Assembly (NCBI RefSeq): GCF_022026395.1
Contig: NZ_CP041767.1
Location: 3,752,501 to 3,816,500 of the forward strand
Direction: 5' to 3'
DNA: 64,000 bases
Source of the DNA: Brevibacillus brevis
Lineage (GTDB): Bacteria > Bacillota > Bacilli > Brevibacillales > Brevibacillaceae
Part shown: one piece after another, positions 34,964 to 44,663 of the stretch
How positions within the stretch are numbered: the first letter of the stretch is position 1
Layout: each line of letters begins with the position of its first letter
Notes under the pieces: model-generated
Seen by the model: the letters and a program-made list of their open reading frames with translations, nothing else
The model's database searches: none
Told to the model about the DNA's origin: nothing
Translations under genes and position numbers: made by a program

Positions 34964-37399
34964 CTAAAGCAGTACGTAAGGGTCGACGTCAATCGTCATC
35001 AATACTTTCTGCTGTTTGTTCCATTCTTCAAACGCAGCCGTCGCCTGAGCGAGCAGGTCCGACAGTTGCGGTTCATCACGATATTTTAGCATGATCTGAA
35101 AACGAAATCTATCCTTCACCCTTGCAATGGGCGAAGCCACAGGGCCCAAGAGAATCGTCGTCTGTGCCAAACGCTGTCGCAAATAGTCAGCCATCGTATG
35201 CGCACCGCGGATCACAACAGGTACCTCTTCGTGGCTAAACGTAATTAAAACGAGACGGAAATACGGCGGGTAGCCTGTTCGTCTGCGCTGCATCATTTCA
35301 TCCTGATAAAATGCGGGATAATCATGCTTGGTCGCATGAACAATGCTGTAGTGCTCCGGCGTATACGTCTGAATCACGACATCTCCGTCCAGCTCATGCC
35401 GTCCTGCACGTCCACCTACCTGCGTCAAAAGCTGAAATGTCTTCTCCGCTGCACGGAAGTCAGGCAGATGCAAGGATGTATCCGCTGCAATGATGCCCGC
35501 CAGCGTCACTCGTGGAAAATCAAGCCCCTTGGCAATCATCTGCGTACCGAGCAAAACGTCGCCTTGACCCGAACGAAATTTGTTTAGCAGCTCTTCGTGA
35601 GAGCCTTTTCGCGAGGTCGTGTCCACGTCCATTCGGATGACCCGGATTCCGGGGAATAGTTTTGCCAGCTCCGCTTCCACCTTTTGCGTTCCGGTACCAA
35701 AAAAGCGTATATGCTCACTTTGACACTCTGGACAATGCTTGGGCTGTGCGATGGTGTATCCACAGTAATGACAGCGTGCTGTATGATTCGTTTTATGATA
35801 AGTAAGCGAGATGTCGCAATGAATGCAGCGCATCGTATAGCCGCAGGAGCGGCACATGACAAAGGTAGAAAAACCTCTTCGGTTAAGGAAAATGACCATC
35901 TGTTCTTCTTTTGCCAGTCGGTCTGCAATCATCTCATGCAGCTTCCGGCTGAACATCGAGCGATTCTGGGCCTGAAGCTCCTCGCGCATATCCACAACAT
36001 GAACCTCTGGCATCGGGCGATTCCCGACACGCTCCGGCATGCGCAACAGCTCGTATCGCCCACGTGTGGCCAATGCATACGTCTCCAAAGCAGGAGTGGC
36101 GCTTCCCATGACGAGGACACCCTGATTCTCTTTCGCTCGCCACAGGGCTACTTCCCGCGCATGATAGCGTGGCGTCTCTTCTTGCTTATACGAGCTCTCA
36201 TGCTCTTCATCGATCACTATCAACCCAACATTCCGAAACGGAGCAAAGATGGCAGAGCGTGCCCCTACCACCACTTTGACCTGATTGCGGATGATCTTGC
36301 GCCACTCGTCATAGCGCTCTCCTTGTGACAACGCACTGTGCAAAACAGCTACGTCTGCGCCAAAACGAGCTTTGAAGCGCTCTACCATTTGCGGAGTCAG
36401 TGAAATTTCCGGAACGAGAAAGATCGCCTCGCGCCCTTTTTCCAAAGCGCGTTCGATTGCTTCGAGATACACTTCGGTCTTACCGCTTCCGGTAACGCCG
36501 TGCAGCAAGTAAGAAGCATACGTTCCCGACTCAATCGATTGCAAGATAGGGGTCAGTGCCGCTTCCTGTAAGGGAGTAAAGACGGGTTTCTGCTTTTCCT
36601 GGAATCGTCGATTGGCGTACGGGTCCCGGTAAACTTCCACTTGCTCGATCGTGATCCAGCCTTTTGATTCCAGACTTTTTAGCGGGGAGCGCGTAATTCC
36701 GTATTCATCCCGCAGCATTTGTACAGATAAGGACTGCTCCTTGTGCATAAGCATCAGTTGAAGGACACGGCGCATCTGCTCTGCCCGTGCTGGCAACGAA
36801 CCAATCGCTTCTTCCAGCTTACCTTCATCCAATAAGCTTCGGACAAATGATTGCTGCTTGCGGGTAATTCTGTCTCTTACCTGATACTCGGTTGCAAGCA
36901 AACCACTCTGTATCCAACCCGGAACAAGCAAATACTCCTCCGCAAATTGCTTCTCCACTTCTGAGAGCGGAATTTGCCGTTTGCGAAACAATTCCCACAG
37001 AAGCCCGGATCTCCCGCATGCTTCTTCGTCTAATGCGTCTGTCGCCGTCAGCCACTTCTCCGACTTCCCTTTGAGCACAGCAGGGAGCATCGCCTGTACA
37101 GCCGTTACCCACGGACACAAGTATTGCTTGGACATCCATTCGCTCATTTTTAGCAGTTCTGGCGTTAGAGGAGGAGTATCGTCTTGTACCTGCACGACAT
37201 CTTTTAGTCGCGAACGGTCTGGTATAGCTTCATCATCCTCTACGATCCCGATGACATAGCCTTGCAGTTGACGGGGGCCAAACGGCACAACCACACGACT
37301 GCCAATGCGAATCAGTGGACGCAACCAAGGCGGAACATGGTAATCAAAAGGTCGATTCGTCCGATTGACCGGAACGTCCACGATAATTTGGGCAATCAT
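34964..37399 (-). CDS. priA: Primosomal replication protein PriA
   Basis: 811 residues. N-terminal DNA-binding domains (1-110), a helicase core with GVTGSGKTEVY (Walker A), VIDEEHESSYK (DEEH), MGSATPALE and VGGRAGR, and eight cysteines in pairs (CRSCGYTMRC, CDIS, CHYCG, CPEC) that bind two zinc ions. It restarts replication at stalled forks. It overlaps the coaBC stop by 4 bases and lies upstream of def, as in Bacillus. Confidence 0.97.
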   Translation of the reverse strand: MIAQIIVDVPVNRTNRPFDYHVPPWLRPLIRIGSRVVVPFGPRQLQGYVIGIVEDDEAIPDRSRLKDVVQVQDDTPPLTPELLKMSEWMSKQYLCPWVTAVQAMLPAVLKGKSEKWLTATDALDEEACGRSGLLWELFRKRQIPLSEVEKQFAEEYLLVPGWIQSGLLATEYQVRDRITRKQQSFVRSLLDEGKLEEAIGSLPARAEQMRRVLQLMLMHKEQSLSVQMLRDEYGITRSPLKSLESKGWITIEQVEVYRDPYANRRFQEKQKPVFTPLQEAALTPILQSIESGTYASYLLHGVTGSGKTEVYLEAIERALEKGREAIFLVPEISLTPQMVERFKARFGADVAVLHSALSQGERYDEWRKIIRNQVKVVVGARSAIFAPFRNVGLIVIDEEHESSYKQEETPRYHAREVALWRAKENQGVLVMGSATPALETYALATRGRYELLRMPERVGNRPMPEVHVVDMREELQAQNRSMFSRKLHEMIADRLAKEEQMVIFLNRRGFSTFVMCRSCGYTMRCIHCDISLTYHKTNHTARCHYCGYTIAQPKHCPECQSEHIRFFGTGTQKVEAELAKLFPGIRVIRMDVDTTSRKGSHEELLNKFRSGQGDVLLGTQMIAKGLDFPRVTLAGIIAADTSLHLPDFRAAEKTFQLLTQVGGRAGRHELDGDVVIQTYTPEHYSIVHATKHDYPAFYQDEMMQRRRTGYPPYFRLVLITFSHEEVPVVIRGAHTMADYLRQRLAQTTILLGPVASPIARVKDRFRFQIMLKYRDEPQLSDLLAQATAAFEEWNKQQKVLMTIDVDPYVLL

Positions 37400-38643
37400 G
37401 ACAGGTCTCGGAGCGGTCTATGCTCTTGCACGGCAAGGACAGCATCAAACAGCTTGTCTGCCACAGCCCGCTTGCTCAATTTATCCAACGCCAGTTGCTC
37501 TCCGCCACGGGTTAGCAAGGTCACGATATTCGTATCGCTCCCCATGCCTGCTCCCTCCAGCAATACATTATTGGCTACAATCATATCGAGATTTTTTCGC
37601 TCCAGCTTGGACTGGGCATGCTGTAACACATTTTGGGTCTCTGCTGCAAAGCCTACGACGAATTGCTTCGTTTTCCGCTCACCAACCGTTTTTAAAATAT
37701 CGGGTGCTTTCTCTAGCACAAGGTCGAGTGGACCGTCACCTTTTTTCATCTTATGTTCAGCTACATGCTTTGGTCGATAATCGGAAACGGCTGCTGATTT
37801 GACGACGATGTCACAGTGCGGCAATTGCTCCATGACGGCATCAAACATTTCTTGTACCGATTCCACCGCGATGAATTCTACTCCATCAGGACGTGCCAAG
37901 GTAGTCGGCCCACTAATCAGTGTGACCTTTGCCCCTCTGTCTCGTGCCGCTTCCGCAATGGCGTAGCCCATTTTTCCTGAAGCATGATTGGTTATGTAAC
38001 GAACGGGATCAATTTTTTCACGAGTCGGTCCCGCTGTGATCAGTACGTGCTTGCCCTGCAAATCCTTTTCTCGGATCGTTTGTCTGGTCTCATCGGAAGC
38101 AAACCATTGACGCACAGCTTCGACGATTTCCTCCGGCTCCGCCAAACGTCCTTTGCCAATCCAGCCACATGCCAATAGCCCGACACCCGGTTCAACAAAC
38201 CGATAACCATAGGCGGTAAGCTTATCCATATTGGCGATAACTGCGGGGTGATTGTACATATTGACGTTCATGGCTGGCGCGACCATGACAGGAGCTTTCG
38301 TAGCCAGTACAGTCGTCGTCAGCATATCATCCGCAATGCCATTTGCCATTTTGCCGATCACGTTGGCTGTTGCTGGCGCGATCAATACGAGATCAGCTCG
38401 ATCAGCCAGTTCAATATGGCTAATCACATGCGGGTCTGGCTCCGTAAATGTATCTGTATAAACAGGCAGGTGAGACAAGGCTTGAAACGTCAAAGGCTGA
38501 ATAAACTGTAAGGCGCCCTCTGTCAAAATGACATGTACCAATGCACCTGCCTGTGTCAGCTTGCTGGTCAGTGCAGCAGCCTTGTAAGCAGCGATGCCGC
38601 CAGATACTCCAAGAACAATACGTTTTCCTGCAAGCGAATGCAT
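37396..38643 (-). CDS. coaBC: Bifunctional phosphopantothenoylcysteine decarboxylase/synthase CoaBC
   Basis: 415 residues. The CoaC flavoprotein half (1-190) has LGVSGGIAAYKAA, PAMNVNMYNHP and the catalytic Cys in GLLACGWIGKGRL; the CoaB half has ITAGPTREKIDPVRYITNHASGKMGYAIA and the late NLDMIVANN motif. It makes 4'-phosphopantetheine for coenzyme A. ATG 38643 follows GGGAGAG; a GTG two codons upstream is too close to it. It is followed by priA (4-base overlap). Confidence 0.96.
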   Translation of the reverse strand: MHSLAGKRIVLGVSGGIAAYKAAALTSKLTQAGALVHVILTEGALQFIQPLTFQALSHLPVYTDTFTEPDPHVISHIELADRADLVLIAPATANVIGKMANGIADDMLTTTVLATKAPVMVAPAMNVNMYNHPAVIANMDKLTAYGYRFVEPGVGLLACGWIGKGRLAEPEEIVEAVRQWFASDETRQTIREKDLQGKHVLITAGPTREKIDPVRYITNHASGKMGYAIAEAARDRGAKVTLISGPTTLARPDGVEFIAVESVQEMFDAVMEQLPHCDIVVKSAAVSDYRPKHVAEHKMKKGDGPLDLVLEKAPDILKTVGERKTKQFVVGFAAETQNVLQHAQSKLERKNLDMIVANNVLLEGAGMGSDTNIVTLLTRGGEQLALDKLSKRAVADKLFDAVLAVQEHRPLRDLS

Positions 38644-38680
38644 CTGCACTCTCTCCCTTCTCCCCTATCCGAAATCCGAA

Positions 38681-38706
38681 AAAAACAACCTCGTGAGGTT
38701 GTTTTT
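38681..38706. terminator. Bidirectional terminator between rpoZ and coaBC
   Basis: AAAAACAACCTC and GAGGTTGTTTTT form a perfect 12-bp stem with a 2-base loop, with extra A and T on each side. It splits the yicC-remA-gmk-rpoZ unit from coaBC-priA, so readthrough or a local promoter drives the latter. Confidence 0.75.
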
Positions 38707-38718
38707 AAAGGTGACTGC

Positions 38719-38925
38719 TTATTTGCGACCGTCCAAAAACTCGTGAACGAGCTCGTCGGAGATGAACTCTTCCAGTGCCAAACCTACAAACTTTTTGGAT
38801 TTTGGTCTCACCACTTGAATTTCGCTGTTTTCGCGAAGCTGACGCGCACGCTTGGATGCGACTGTCACCAGGATGTACTTGCTCTCCGCTTTTTGGGTCA
38901 ATTCGTCAATAGATGGATACAACAT
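38719..38925 (-). CDS. rpoZ: RNA polymerase omega subunit
   Basis: 68 residues with the omega pattern [30 protein letters not shown] and [10 protein letters not shown]. Omega helps assemble and stabilise RNA polymerase. ATG 38925 follows GGAGG with a 12-base spacer; a TTG four codons earlier lies on the site itself. It follows gmk by 4 bases. Confidence 0.95.
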   Translation of the reverse strand: MLYPSIDELTQKAESKYILVTVASKRARQLRENSEIQVVRPKSKKFVGLALEEFISDELVHEFLDGRK

Positions 38926-38929
38926 AATT

Positions 38930-39550
38930 CTATTCAACCTCCTGTAACCATTTACGATATTTGTGAACCTGACGATCTTTTTTCAGATGTTCCGCTGTAA
39001 TAATTGCTTGGATTCGATCGCAAGCCGATTCGATGACGTCATTTACGACTACATAATCGTAGTGGTCCATGAGCTCGATTTCAGCACGCGCTACTTCCAT
39101 ACGCTTGCGAATGATCTCTTGCGATTCTGTCCCGCGTCCCACAATCCGGTTTTCCAGTTCGTTTAAATCAGGCGGAGCCAGGAACAGGAATGTACCTTGC
39201 GGGAAGCGCTCTTTTACTTGAAGAGCACCCTGAACTTCAATCTCAAGAATGACATCGCGCCCCTCATTGAGCATATCGTCCACGAACTGACGAGGGGTTC
39301 CGTAGTAATTCCCTACGTATTCTGCCCATTCCAGGAGAGCATCTTCTTCAATCATCTGCTTGAACTCTTCCTGGCTTTTAAAAAAGTAATTAACCCCTTC
39401 TACCTCTCCAGGACGAGGCTGGCGTGTGGTAGCAGAAACCGAATACACCAGATCAGGCATCACTTCACGAAGTGCCTTGCATACTGTTCCTTTTCCCACA
39501 CCAGCTGGTCCGGAAAGAACCAAAAGGAGACCACGATCAACCATACTCAT
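38930..39550 (-). CDS. gmk: Guanylate kinase
   Basis: 206 residues with [20 protein letters not shown] (P-loop), [21 protein letters not shown] (GMP-binding Arg/Tyr) and [12 protein letters not shown]. It phosphorylates GMP to GDP. ATG 39550 follows TAGGAGTG. Operon order remA-gmk-rpoZ is as in Bacillus. Confidence 0.97.
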   Translation of the reverse strand: MSMVDRGLLLVLSGPAGVGKGTVCKALREVMPDLVYSVSATTRQPRPGEVEGVNYFFKSQEEFKQMIEEDALLEWAEYVGNYYGTPRQFVDDMLNEGRDVILEIEVQGALQVKERFPQGTFLFLAPPDLNELENRIVGRGTESQEIIRKRMEVARAEIELMDHYDYVVVNDVIESACDRIQAIITAEHLKKDRQVHKYRKWLQEVE

Positions 39551-39566
39551 TGTTTACACTCCTACT

Positions 39567-39827
39567 TTATTCGTCCGATTCGTCATCCTTCGTTGTCAAG
39601 CGCTGCGCCACTGTTTCAGGCTGTACCGCTGACAAAATCACGTGATCGCTGTCTGTAATAATGACCGCACGTGTACGTCTCCCATAGGTAGCGTCCACTA
39701 GCATGTTGCGATCGCGCGCTTCCTGGATGATCCGTTTGATAGGAGCGGACTCCGGACTTACAATTGAAATAATGCGGTTGGCATTGACGATGTTGCCAAA
39801 ACCGATATTGATTAGCTTGATTGCCAT
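39567..39827 (-). CDS. remA: Extracellular-matrix regulator RemA (DUF370)
   Basis: 86 residues: [66 protein letters not shown]. This is almost identical to Bacillus RemA, a DNA-binding activator of matrix and osmoprotection genes that forms ring-like oligomers. ATG 39827 gives the family start; the frame opens five codons earlier without a better site. It lies between yicC and gmk. Confidence 0.95.
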   Translation of the reverse strand: MAIKLINIGFGNIVNANRIISIVSPESAPIKRIIQEARDRNMLVDATYGRRTRAVIITDSDHVILSAVQPETVAQRLTTKDDESDE

Positions 39828-39851
39828 GACGGCCCAGCCCATCCTTTCATG

Positions 39852-40736
39852 CTACTCGACATTCTGTATTTGCTCCCGCATTTTCTCCAGTTCTGTCTTG
39901 ATCTCGACAGCCAAATGCTGAATGCGCAAATGATTCGCTTTGGAAGCAATCGTATTGGCTTCCCGATTCATTTCCTGGAGCAGAAAATCCAGTTTTCGAC
40001 CAATTGCTTCTTCTTTGCCTAATTGATTGGCAAACTGTTGGCAATGACTATCTAAACGGGTCAACTCTTCACTAATATCACTTTTATCAGCGAAAAAGGC
40101 AACCTCTTGCGCTACACGAGCAGGGTCCAATTCAAAAGGTGTCAAACCGGCCCACTCACTAACGCGTTGCTCAAGTCGGCCCTTGTAATCTTCCCTACAA
40201 AGTGGGGCCAACTGGGAGATCTCCCGGGTCCATGTGTTGACGGCAGTCAGGCGACTGGCTAGATCAGCATGCAGCAGTTTACCCTCGGTCTCTTTCATCG
40301 AAACGAGATCCATTGCTGCGGCCCTGACCAGGTCTTGGAGCCACTCTGCCAGCTCCTCCACATTGTCCTCTGACTCTTTGGTATGTATCACGCCAGGAAA
40401 GTGTAGCAGATCCTTGACGGTTAAAGGCGTCTCTAGCGAAAAACGCTGAGTCATCTCGCGGGAAATGGAGACGAGCTGTTCAGCTACATCCCAGTCAATG
40501 TCCATGACCGTAGCAGAAGAATTTTTCCCTTCCACTGAGACAGTGACATCGACACGCCCTCTTCTGACATACTGTGCGACCAACTTACGAATCGAATCCT
40601 CAAGCATATTCCATGCTTTGGGCAGGCGCACGACAATCTCAGAAAAACGGTGATTCACTGCACGAATCTCGACTGTTGCTCGAATGGAGCCTTTGCTATC
40701 TTCTTTTCTACCGTAACCAGTCATGCTTCGAATCAC
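39852..40736 (-). CDS. yloC: YicC/YloC-family endoribonuclease
   Basis: 294 residues. IRSMTGYGRKE at the start, RAVNHRFSEIVVRLPK, and the C-terminal EREANTIASKANHLRIQHLAVEIKTELEKMREQIQNVE family block are present. YicC proteins are endoribonucleases active on structured RNA. The start is a GTG at 40736 behind GGAAGTG. It begins the yloC-remA-gmk-rpoZ operon, driven by the promoter at 40773-40802. Confidence 0.93.
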   Translation of the reverse strand: MIRSMTGYGRKEDSKGSIRATVEIRAVNHRFSEIVVRLPKAWNMLEDSIRKLVAQYVRRGRVDVTVSVEGKNSSATVMDIDWDVAEQLVSISREMTQRFSLETPLTVKDLLHFPGVIHTKESEDNVEELAEWLQDLVRAAAMDLVSMKETEGKLLHADLASRLTAVNTWTREISQLAPLCREDYKGRLEQRVSEWAGLTPFELDPARVAQEVAFFADKSDISEELTRLDSHCQQFANQLGKEEAIGRKLDFLLQEMNREANTIASKANHLRIQHLAVEIKTELEKMREQIQNVE

Positions 40737-40772
40737 AAGTTTTCACTTCCATAGACGCAAAATCGTTAATTT

Positions 40773-40802
40773 ATTATAGGAGACAACTCTTGGCAGTGTC
40801 AA
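40773..40802 (-). promoter_or_regulatory. Sigma-A promoter of the yloC-remA-gmk-rpoZ operon
   Basis: On the minus strand TTGACA (40802-40797) and TATAAT (40778-40773), spacer 18 bases: a near-consensus housekeeping promoter, 37 bases before the GTG start. Confidence 0.8.
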
Positions 40803-40915
40803 CCGAAGCAGCCCCACCATTGAGAAGATTCCTCCTTGCTCTGACTTATGCTACACTGTGACTGGCAGCTGTCTATCTATTATTCTAGCCATTTTTTTGA
40901 TCTGAGGTGACTTTT

Positions 40916-42655
40916 GTGGCATTTGATGGCGTAGTAACCCGCTCCGTTGCGCGGGAATTACATAAACTGGTAGGAGGACGCATCTCGAAAATCCACCAGC
41001 CCCACCATAGCGATATTGTTATGCAAGTACGGACACAAGGAGAAACAGTAAAGTTCCTCCTGTCTGCAAACCCGACCTATCCGAGGCTTCACATCACGAC
41101 AGAAGAATTCACGAATCCGCTGGAAGCTCCGATGTTTTGCATGCTATTGCGCAAGCATTGTGAAGGCGGCGTCATTGAATCTGTCGAGCAAATCGGGATG
41201 GAGCGAATCATTCACATCGATGTACGCACCCGGGATGAGCTGGGTGACACGGCTGTCCGCCGAATTATTGTAGAGATCATGGGCAAGCACAGTAACATCA
41301 TCCTCATCGATCCTGCAACCGGAGTGATTTTGGATAGCGCCATGCATGTGACGCTGGCCATTAGCCAGTACAGACAAGTAACGCCTGGCAGACCTTACGT
41401 CTCTCCTCCGAACCAAGATAAACGCGACCCTCTCACTGTAACCGAGCAAGCGTTTCTTTCTTCCCTCGACTGGAACAGCGGTCGTTTGGACAAGCAAATC
41501 GTAGATGGCTATACCGGGATCAGTCCCTTACTGGCAAAAGAAATTTTGCACAGAGCAGGGCTCGCGAATCGTGAAACATTGTGGGCTGCCTTTTCACAGG
41601 TAATAAAGGCAATCAACGAACATGAATATGCACCATCCATTGTTGAGGCGAATGGCAAAGCGTATTTTCACGTCGTCGAGCTGACTCATCTCTCAAACGG
41701 GGTTACCACCCCCTATCCTTCCGTCCAAGAATGCTTGCAGGCATTTTACGAAGGAAAGGCGCTCCGTGACACTGTCAAGCAACGTGCGCACGATTTGATT
41801 CGCTTTGTCACCTCTGAGCGCAATAAAAATGAAAAGAAAATCGAGAAGCTCGAGCAAACGCTGCAAGATGCGCATGAAGCAGACCAGTTCCGCTTGTACG
41901 GGGAATTGATCACCGCCAATATGCACCAAATGAAGCGAGGGGATCGAGAACTCGTCACAGTTAACTGGTATGACGAAGCGGGAGATACCATCACCATACC
42001 TCTCGACCCATTGAAGACCCCGTCGGAAAATTTGCAGTCGTATTACAAGCGGTATAACAAGGCCAAAAACAGCCTCTCCATCGTGAGTGAGCAGATTGAA
42101 CAAGCGCAGGCTGAACTCTTGTATTTGGACGGCGTATTGGTTCAACTGGAACATGCCACCTTAAAAGATGCCGAAGAAATTCGCGAGGAGCTCGTTGAGC
42201 AAGGCTACATGCGGGATCGTAAAAAACGCGGTCCGCGCAAGAAAAAAGATACCAGACCTGAGCTTGATACATACCTTTCTTCGGACGGCATTGAAATTTT
42301 GGTCGGCAAAAACAATAAACAAAATGAATACTTGACCAACAAGCTCGCATCGTCGCAAGAAACATGGCTGCACACCAAGGATATCCCTGGGTCCCATGTC
42401 GTCATTCGCGCTCGGGAATTTTCGGATAAAACGTTGCTGGAAGCTGCGAATCTGGCGGCTTATTTCAGTCGAGCCAAAGAAGGCAGCCAAATTCCCGTAG
42501 ATTACACGCTCGTCAAGCATGTAAAAAAACCGAGCGGGGCCAAGCCTGGATATGTGATCTACGAGCAGCAACGAACGCTGTATGTAACACCAGATGAAGC
42601 ATTGATCCGCCGTTTAAAATCAAACACCTCTTCTACGAATAGTGCGACTACCTAA
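40916..42655 (+). CDS. rqcH: Ribosome quality-control protein RqcH (NEMF/FbpA, YloA)
   Basis: 579 residues. It has the NFACT-N domain (1-270; FDGVVTRSVARELHKLVGGRISKIHQP), coiled coil (300-430) and the NFACT-R domain (445-560; LVGKNNKQNEYLTNKLASSQETWLHTKDIPGSHVVI). RqcH binds stalled 50S-nascent-chain complexes and adds alanine tails with tRNA-Ala. In B. subtilis YloA is next to yloC. The start used is the GTG at 40916 because GAGGTGA precedes it; an upstream GTG at 40907 overlaps that site. Confidence 0.95.
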   Translation: MAFDGVVTRSVARELHKLVGGRISKIHQPHHSDIVMQVRTQGETVKFLLSANPTYPRLHITTEEFTNPLEAPMFCMLLRKHCEGGVIESVEQIGMERIIHIDVRTRDELGDTAVRRIIVEIMGKHSNIILIDPATGVILDSAMHVTLAISQYRQVTPGRPYVSPPNQDKRDPLTVTEQAFLSSLDWNSGRLDKQIVDGYTGISPLLAKEILHRAGLANRETLWAAFSQVIKAINEHEYAPSIVEANGKAYFHVVELTHLSNGVTTPYPSVQECLQAFYEGKALRDTVKQRAHDLIRFVTSERNKNEKKIEKLEQTLQDAHEADQFRLYGELITANMHQMKRGDRELVTVNWYDEAGDTITIPLDPLKTPSENLQSYYKRYNKAKNSLSIVSEQIEQAQAELLYLDGVLVQLEHATLKDAEEIREELVEQGYMRDRKKRGPRKKKDTRPELDTYLSSDGIEILVGKNNKQNEYLTNKLASSQETWLHTKDIPGSHVVIRAREFSDKTLLEAANLAAYFSRAKEGSQIPVDYTLVKHVKKPSGAKPGYVIYEQQRTLYVTPDEALIRRLKSNTSSTNSATT

Positions 42656-42691
42656 GTTCATACTAAGGGCATGAAAGGTGGTGTTCGCACT

Positions 42692-43033
42692 TTGAACATC
42701 GTTCTCAAGCTCTTGTTTAACGGAATCATCGCCATTCCAGGGCTTTGGTGGTCGGGGACGTCCCTTATGTTTGCTGTGCTCGCAAGCGTGATTGTCAGTT
42801 TACTGGGTTATGTACTGGATTTGACAATCCTCCCACGTACGAACAATACGTTTGCGAGCTCCGCTGATTTCTTGTTCGTGTATGCCTCCTTGTGGCTTGG
42901 CTGTTACTTGTTTGGTCAAACCATATCCTTATCTGGTTTGTTGTTGACGGCATTTGCCATTACGGTGGTCGAATACTTTTTCCATGGTTACCTGCAACGG
43001 CACGGTGTCCACCATTCCAAACATCCGGGCTGA
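42692..43033 (+). CDS. DUF2512-family membrane protein (YndM-like)
   Basis: 113 residues with about four membrane helices. Pattern: LKLLFNGIIAIPGLWW, GYVLDLTILPRTNNTFASSADFLFVYASLWLGCYLF. DUF2512 proteins are small membrane proteins of Bacilli with unknown role. The start is uncertain; the TTG at 42692 lies 10 bases after AAGGTGG, whereas an ATG at 42671 has no clear site. It follows rqcH by 36 bases in the same direction. Confidence 0.7.
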   Translation: MNIVLKLLFNGIIAIPGLWWSGTSLMFAVLASVIVSLLGYVLDLTILPRTNNTFASSADFLFVYASLWLGCYLFGQTISLSGLLLTAFAITVVEYFFHGYLQRHGVHHSKHPG

Positions 43034-43065
43034 AGCATCATTTCTATTTTGGAAGGAGGATCAGG

Positions 43066-43509
43066 ATGAACGTCATTGGCATCATCCAGACCGATCTTAA
43101 CGAATTCAACGTGCTGTTTGAGCAGCAAGGCGGACAAGGCGGAAACGGACAAGGGCAGCAATCACATGACGGCGGACAAAACAACCAACAAGACCAAGAC
43201 AGCGACTCGATGTTTCTCAGTTTTCTCGATGAACAACCGAGTTCAAATGAACACAGCGGGCATGGGAACAGCCAAGGTGGGCAGCAGCAAAATGGCGGCG
43301 GCCCGCAAGAGTTGACCGTTCGCATTAAAGGAATTCCTGAGGGACAAAAAGCAAACTTCCTGCAAATGTATCAAATTCTTCAAGACGCCCAAGACTCCCA
43401 AACCCTTGAAAAAGACCTGACCATTGTCGATCACGGAGATCAAGACCAGGGCTCACAAAAACAAGGGCAGGGTCACAGCTCGGGCAAGCAAAACAAAACC
43501 ACTCATTAA
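43066..43509 (+). CDS. Gln/Gly/Asp/His-rich low-complexity protein
   Basis: 147 residues: a short ordered N-terminus (MNVIGIIQTDLNEFNVLF), a stretch rich in Q, G, N, D and H (about 20-85), a compact hydrophobic segment (VRIKGIPEGQKANFLQMYQILQDAQDSQTLEKDL, 90-125) and a second Q/H/K-rich tail. No signal peptide. GAAGGAGGA precedes the ATG at 43066, and the terminator at 43518 follows, so it is a genuine gene. It lies 32 bases downstream of the DUF2512 gene, likely same operon. Family unknown; a hydrophilic spore or surface protein is possible but unsupported. Confidence 0.65.
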   Translation: MNVIGIIQTDLNEFNVLFEQQGGQGGNGQGQQSHDGGQNNQQDQDSDSMFLSFLDEQPSSNEHSGHGNSQGGQQQNGGGPQELTVRIKGIPEGQKANFLQMYQILQDAQDSQTLEKDLTIVDHGDQDQGSQKQGQGHSSGKQNKTTH

Positions 43510-43517
43510 TTTGAAGG

Positions 43518-43567
43518 CAAAAACAAAAACCACCTGGAAGCTGATTCCAAGTGGTTTTTGTTTTTGT
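43518..43567 (+). terminator. Terminator of the rqcH-DUF2512-Q/G-rich unit
   Basis: AAAAACCACcTGGAA and TTCCAaGTGGTTTTT arms around a 5-base loop, followed by GTTTTTG; A-rich on the left, T-rich on the right. Confidence 0.8.
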
Positions 43568-43569
43568 GC

Positions 43570-43875
43570 TATCGGCAATTCATTGCATTCATAAACGGCC
43601 AAGTCCCCGCTCTGCCGTTGACCTCATGTTTCTATAACCTGCGCTCACACAGGTGGGCGACCCTTCTGCACTTCAGCCTTCCCATGCATCCAAAAAGGAG
43701 GTGGGCCTGACATCCATCACAGTTTCCGTCTCCCAAAAAACACGTATAAGGTTAGAAACATTTACGGCCTATCGTACATCGCAGGATCTTGATATCCCTA
43801 CTTTAACACAGAATGGTCCATTGCTCAACGGATAAAGTTCCCTTTGGACTTTTCCGAGCGCAAAATAGCCTATCG
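43570..43875. other. 306-base gap without a convincing gene
   Basis: There is a good AAGGAGGTGG near 43693, followed by a frame encoding about 42 residues that ends at 43835, but only CTG or ATC codons stand at the correct distance, so I do not call it. Nothing else was seen. Confidence 0.5.
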
Positions 43876-44646
43876 CTACGTCCGCTTTAATTTCGCTTGT
43901 ACAAGCGTCTGAAATTCAGGACGTGCGATCAGGGACGGCTGCTGTTGCTTTTCCCAGGCCAGAGCGTATTCTAGGCTGTTTGTGTGGCAGCGTCCCACCC
44001 CTTCTTTTGTTATAGCATACGCTTGTTTGGGCAGGCGTAATACCGCAGCAACCAATTTTTCAACCTCACTTTCGACTTGACTTGCTTCTACCGCTCGATA
44101 GATCAAGCCGATTTCCTCCGCTTTTTTCCCTGTTATCTTTTCTCCCAGGAGTGCGAGCCGCTTCGCCCACGCGGTACCAACAAGCTTCGGCAAAAGGTAC
44201 GTCCCACCAAAATCCGTTGTCAGACCGATCTGGACAAAAGGCTCCTGCAACAGTGCATCTTCCGTCGCAATGACAAAATCAGCATGCAACGCGAGATTGA
44301 GTCCCGCTCCAACAGCTACTCCCTCGATAACGGCAATCACAGGCTTTGGCATTTGATGCAAATTGGTGATGAAATCATTAATGATCGTCAATGATTGATC
44401 AGCGTCACTCTTATCCGTCAGCGCAGTCAACACGCCCAAATCAGCACCGGAGCAAAAGTTCCCTCCTGCTCCCCGCAAAATAAGCATATCGACTTCCTCA
44501 TCGGCTGAAGCTTTTGCGATCGCGTCCTGCAAAAGCGAAAACATTTCTACCGTCATCGCATTGAGGACATGTGGTCTGTTGAGCGTAATCGTGCAGATTC
44601 CACCAGCTTTTGTTACGATTAATTGCGTTTGATGATCCTGTTCCAT
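43876..44646 (-). CDS. Enoyl-CoA hydratase/isomerase family protein
   Basis: 256 residues of the crotonase fold: ITLNRPHVLNAMTVEMF, LILRGAGGNFCSGADLGVL (oxyanion hole), PVIAVIEGVAVGAGLNLALHADFVIA and FVQIGLTTDFGGTYLLPKLVG. The position usually held by one catalytic Glu is Gly/Thr-rich here, so an isomerase or other activity is possible. ATG 44646 (AAGGGTGAG upstream) was used instead of the longer frame. It lies 17 bases downstream of the CoA-transferase gene; the two form an operon for acyl-CoA or aromatic-acid breakdown (inference). Confidence 0.88.
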   Translation of the reverse strand: MEQDHQTQLIVTKAGGICTITLNRPHVLNAMTVEMFSLLQDAIAKASADEEVDMLILRGAGGNFCSGADLGVLTALTDKSDADQSLTIINDFITNLHQMPKPVIAVIEGVAVGAGLNLALHADFVIATEDALLQEPFVQIGLTTDFGGTYLLPKLVGTAWAKRLALLGEKITGKKAEEIGLIYRAVEASQVESEVEKLVAAVLRLPKQAYAITKEGVGRCHTNSLEYALAWEKQQQPSLIARPEFQTLVQAKLKRT

Positions 44647-44663
44647 GATTTTCTCACCCTTTC

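Noticed and set aside
43693-43835. Small ORF after an AAGGAGGTGG
   Set aside because: No normal start codon at the right distance and no conserved protein pattern recognised.
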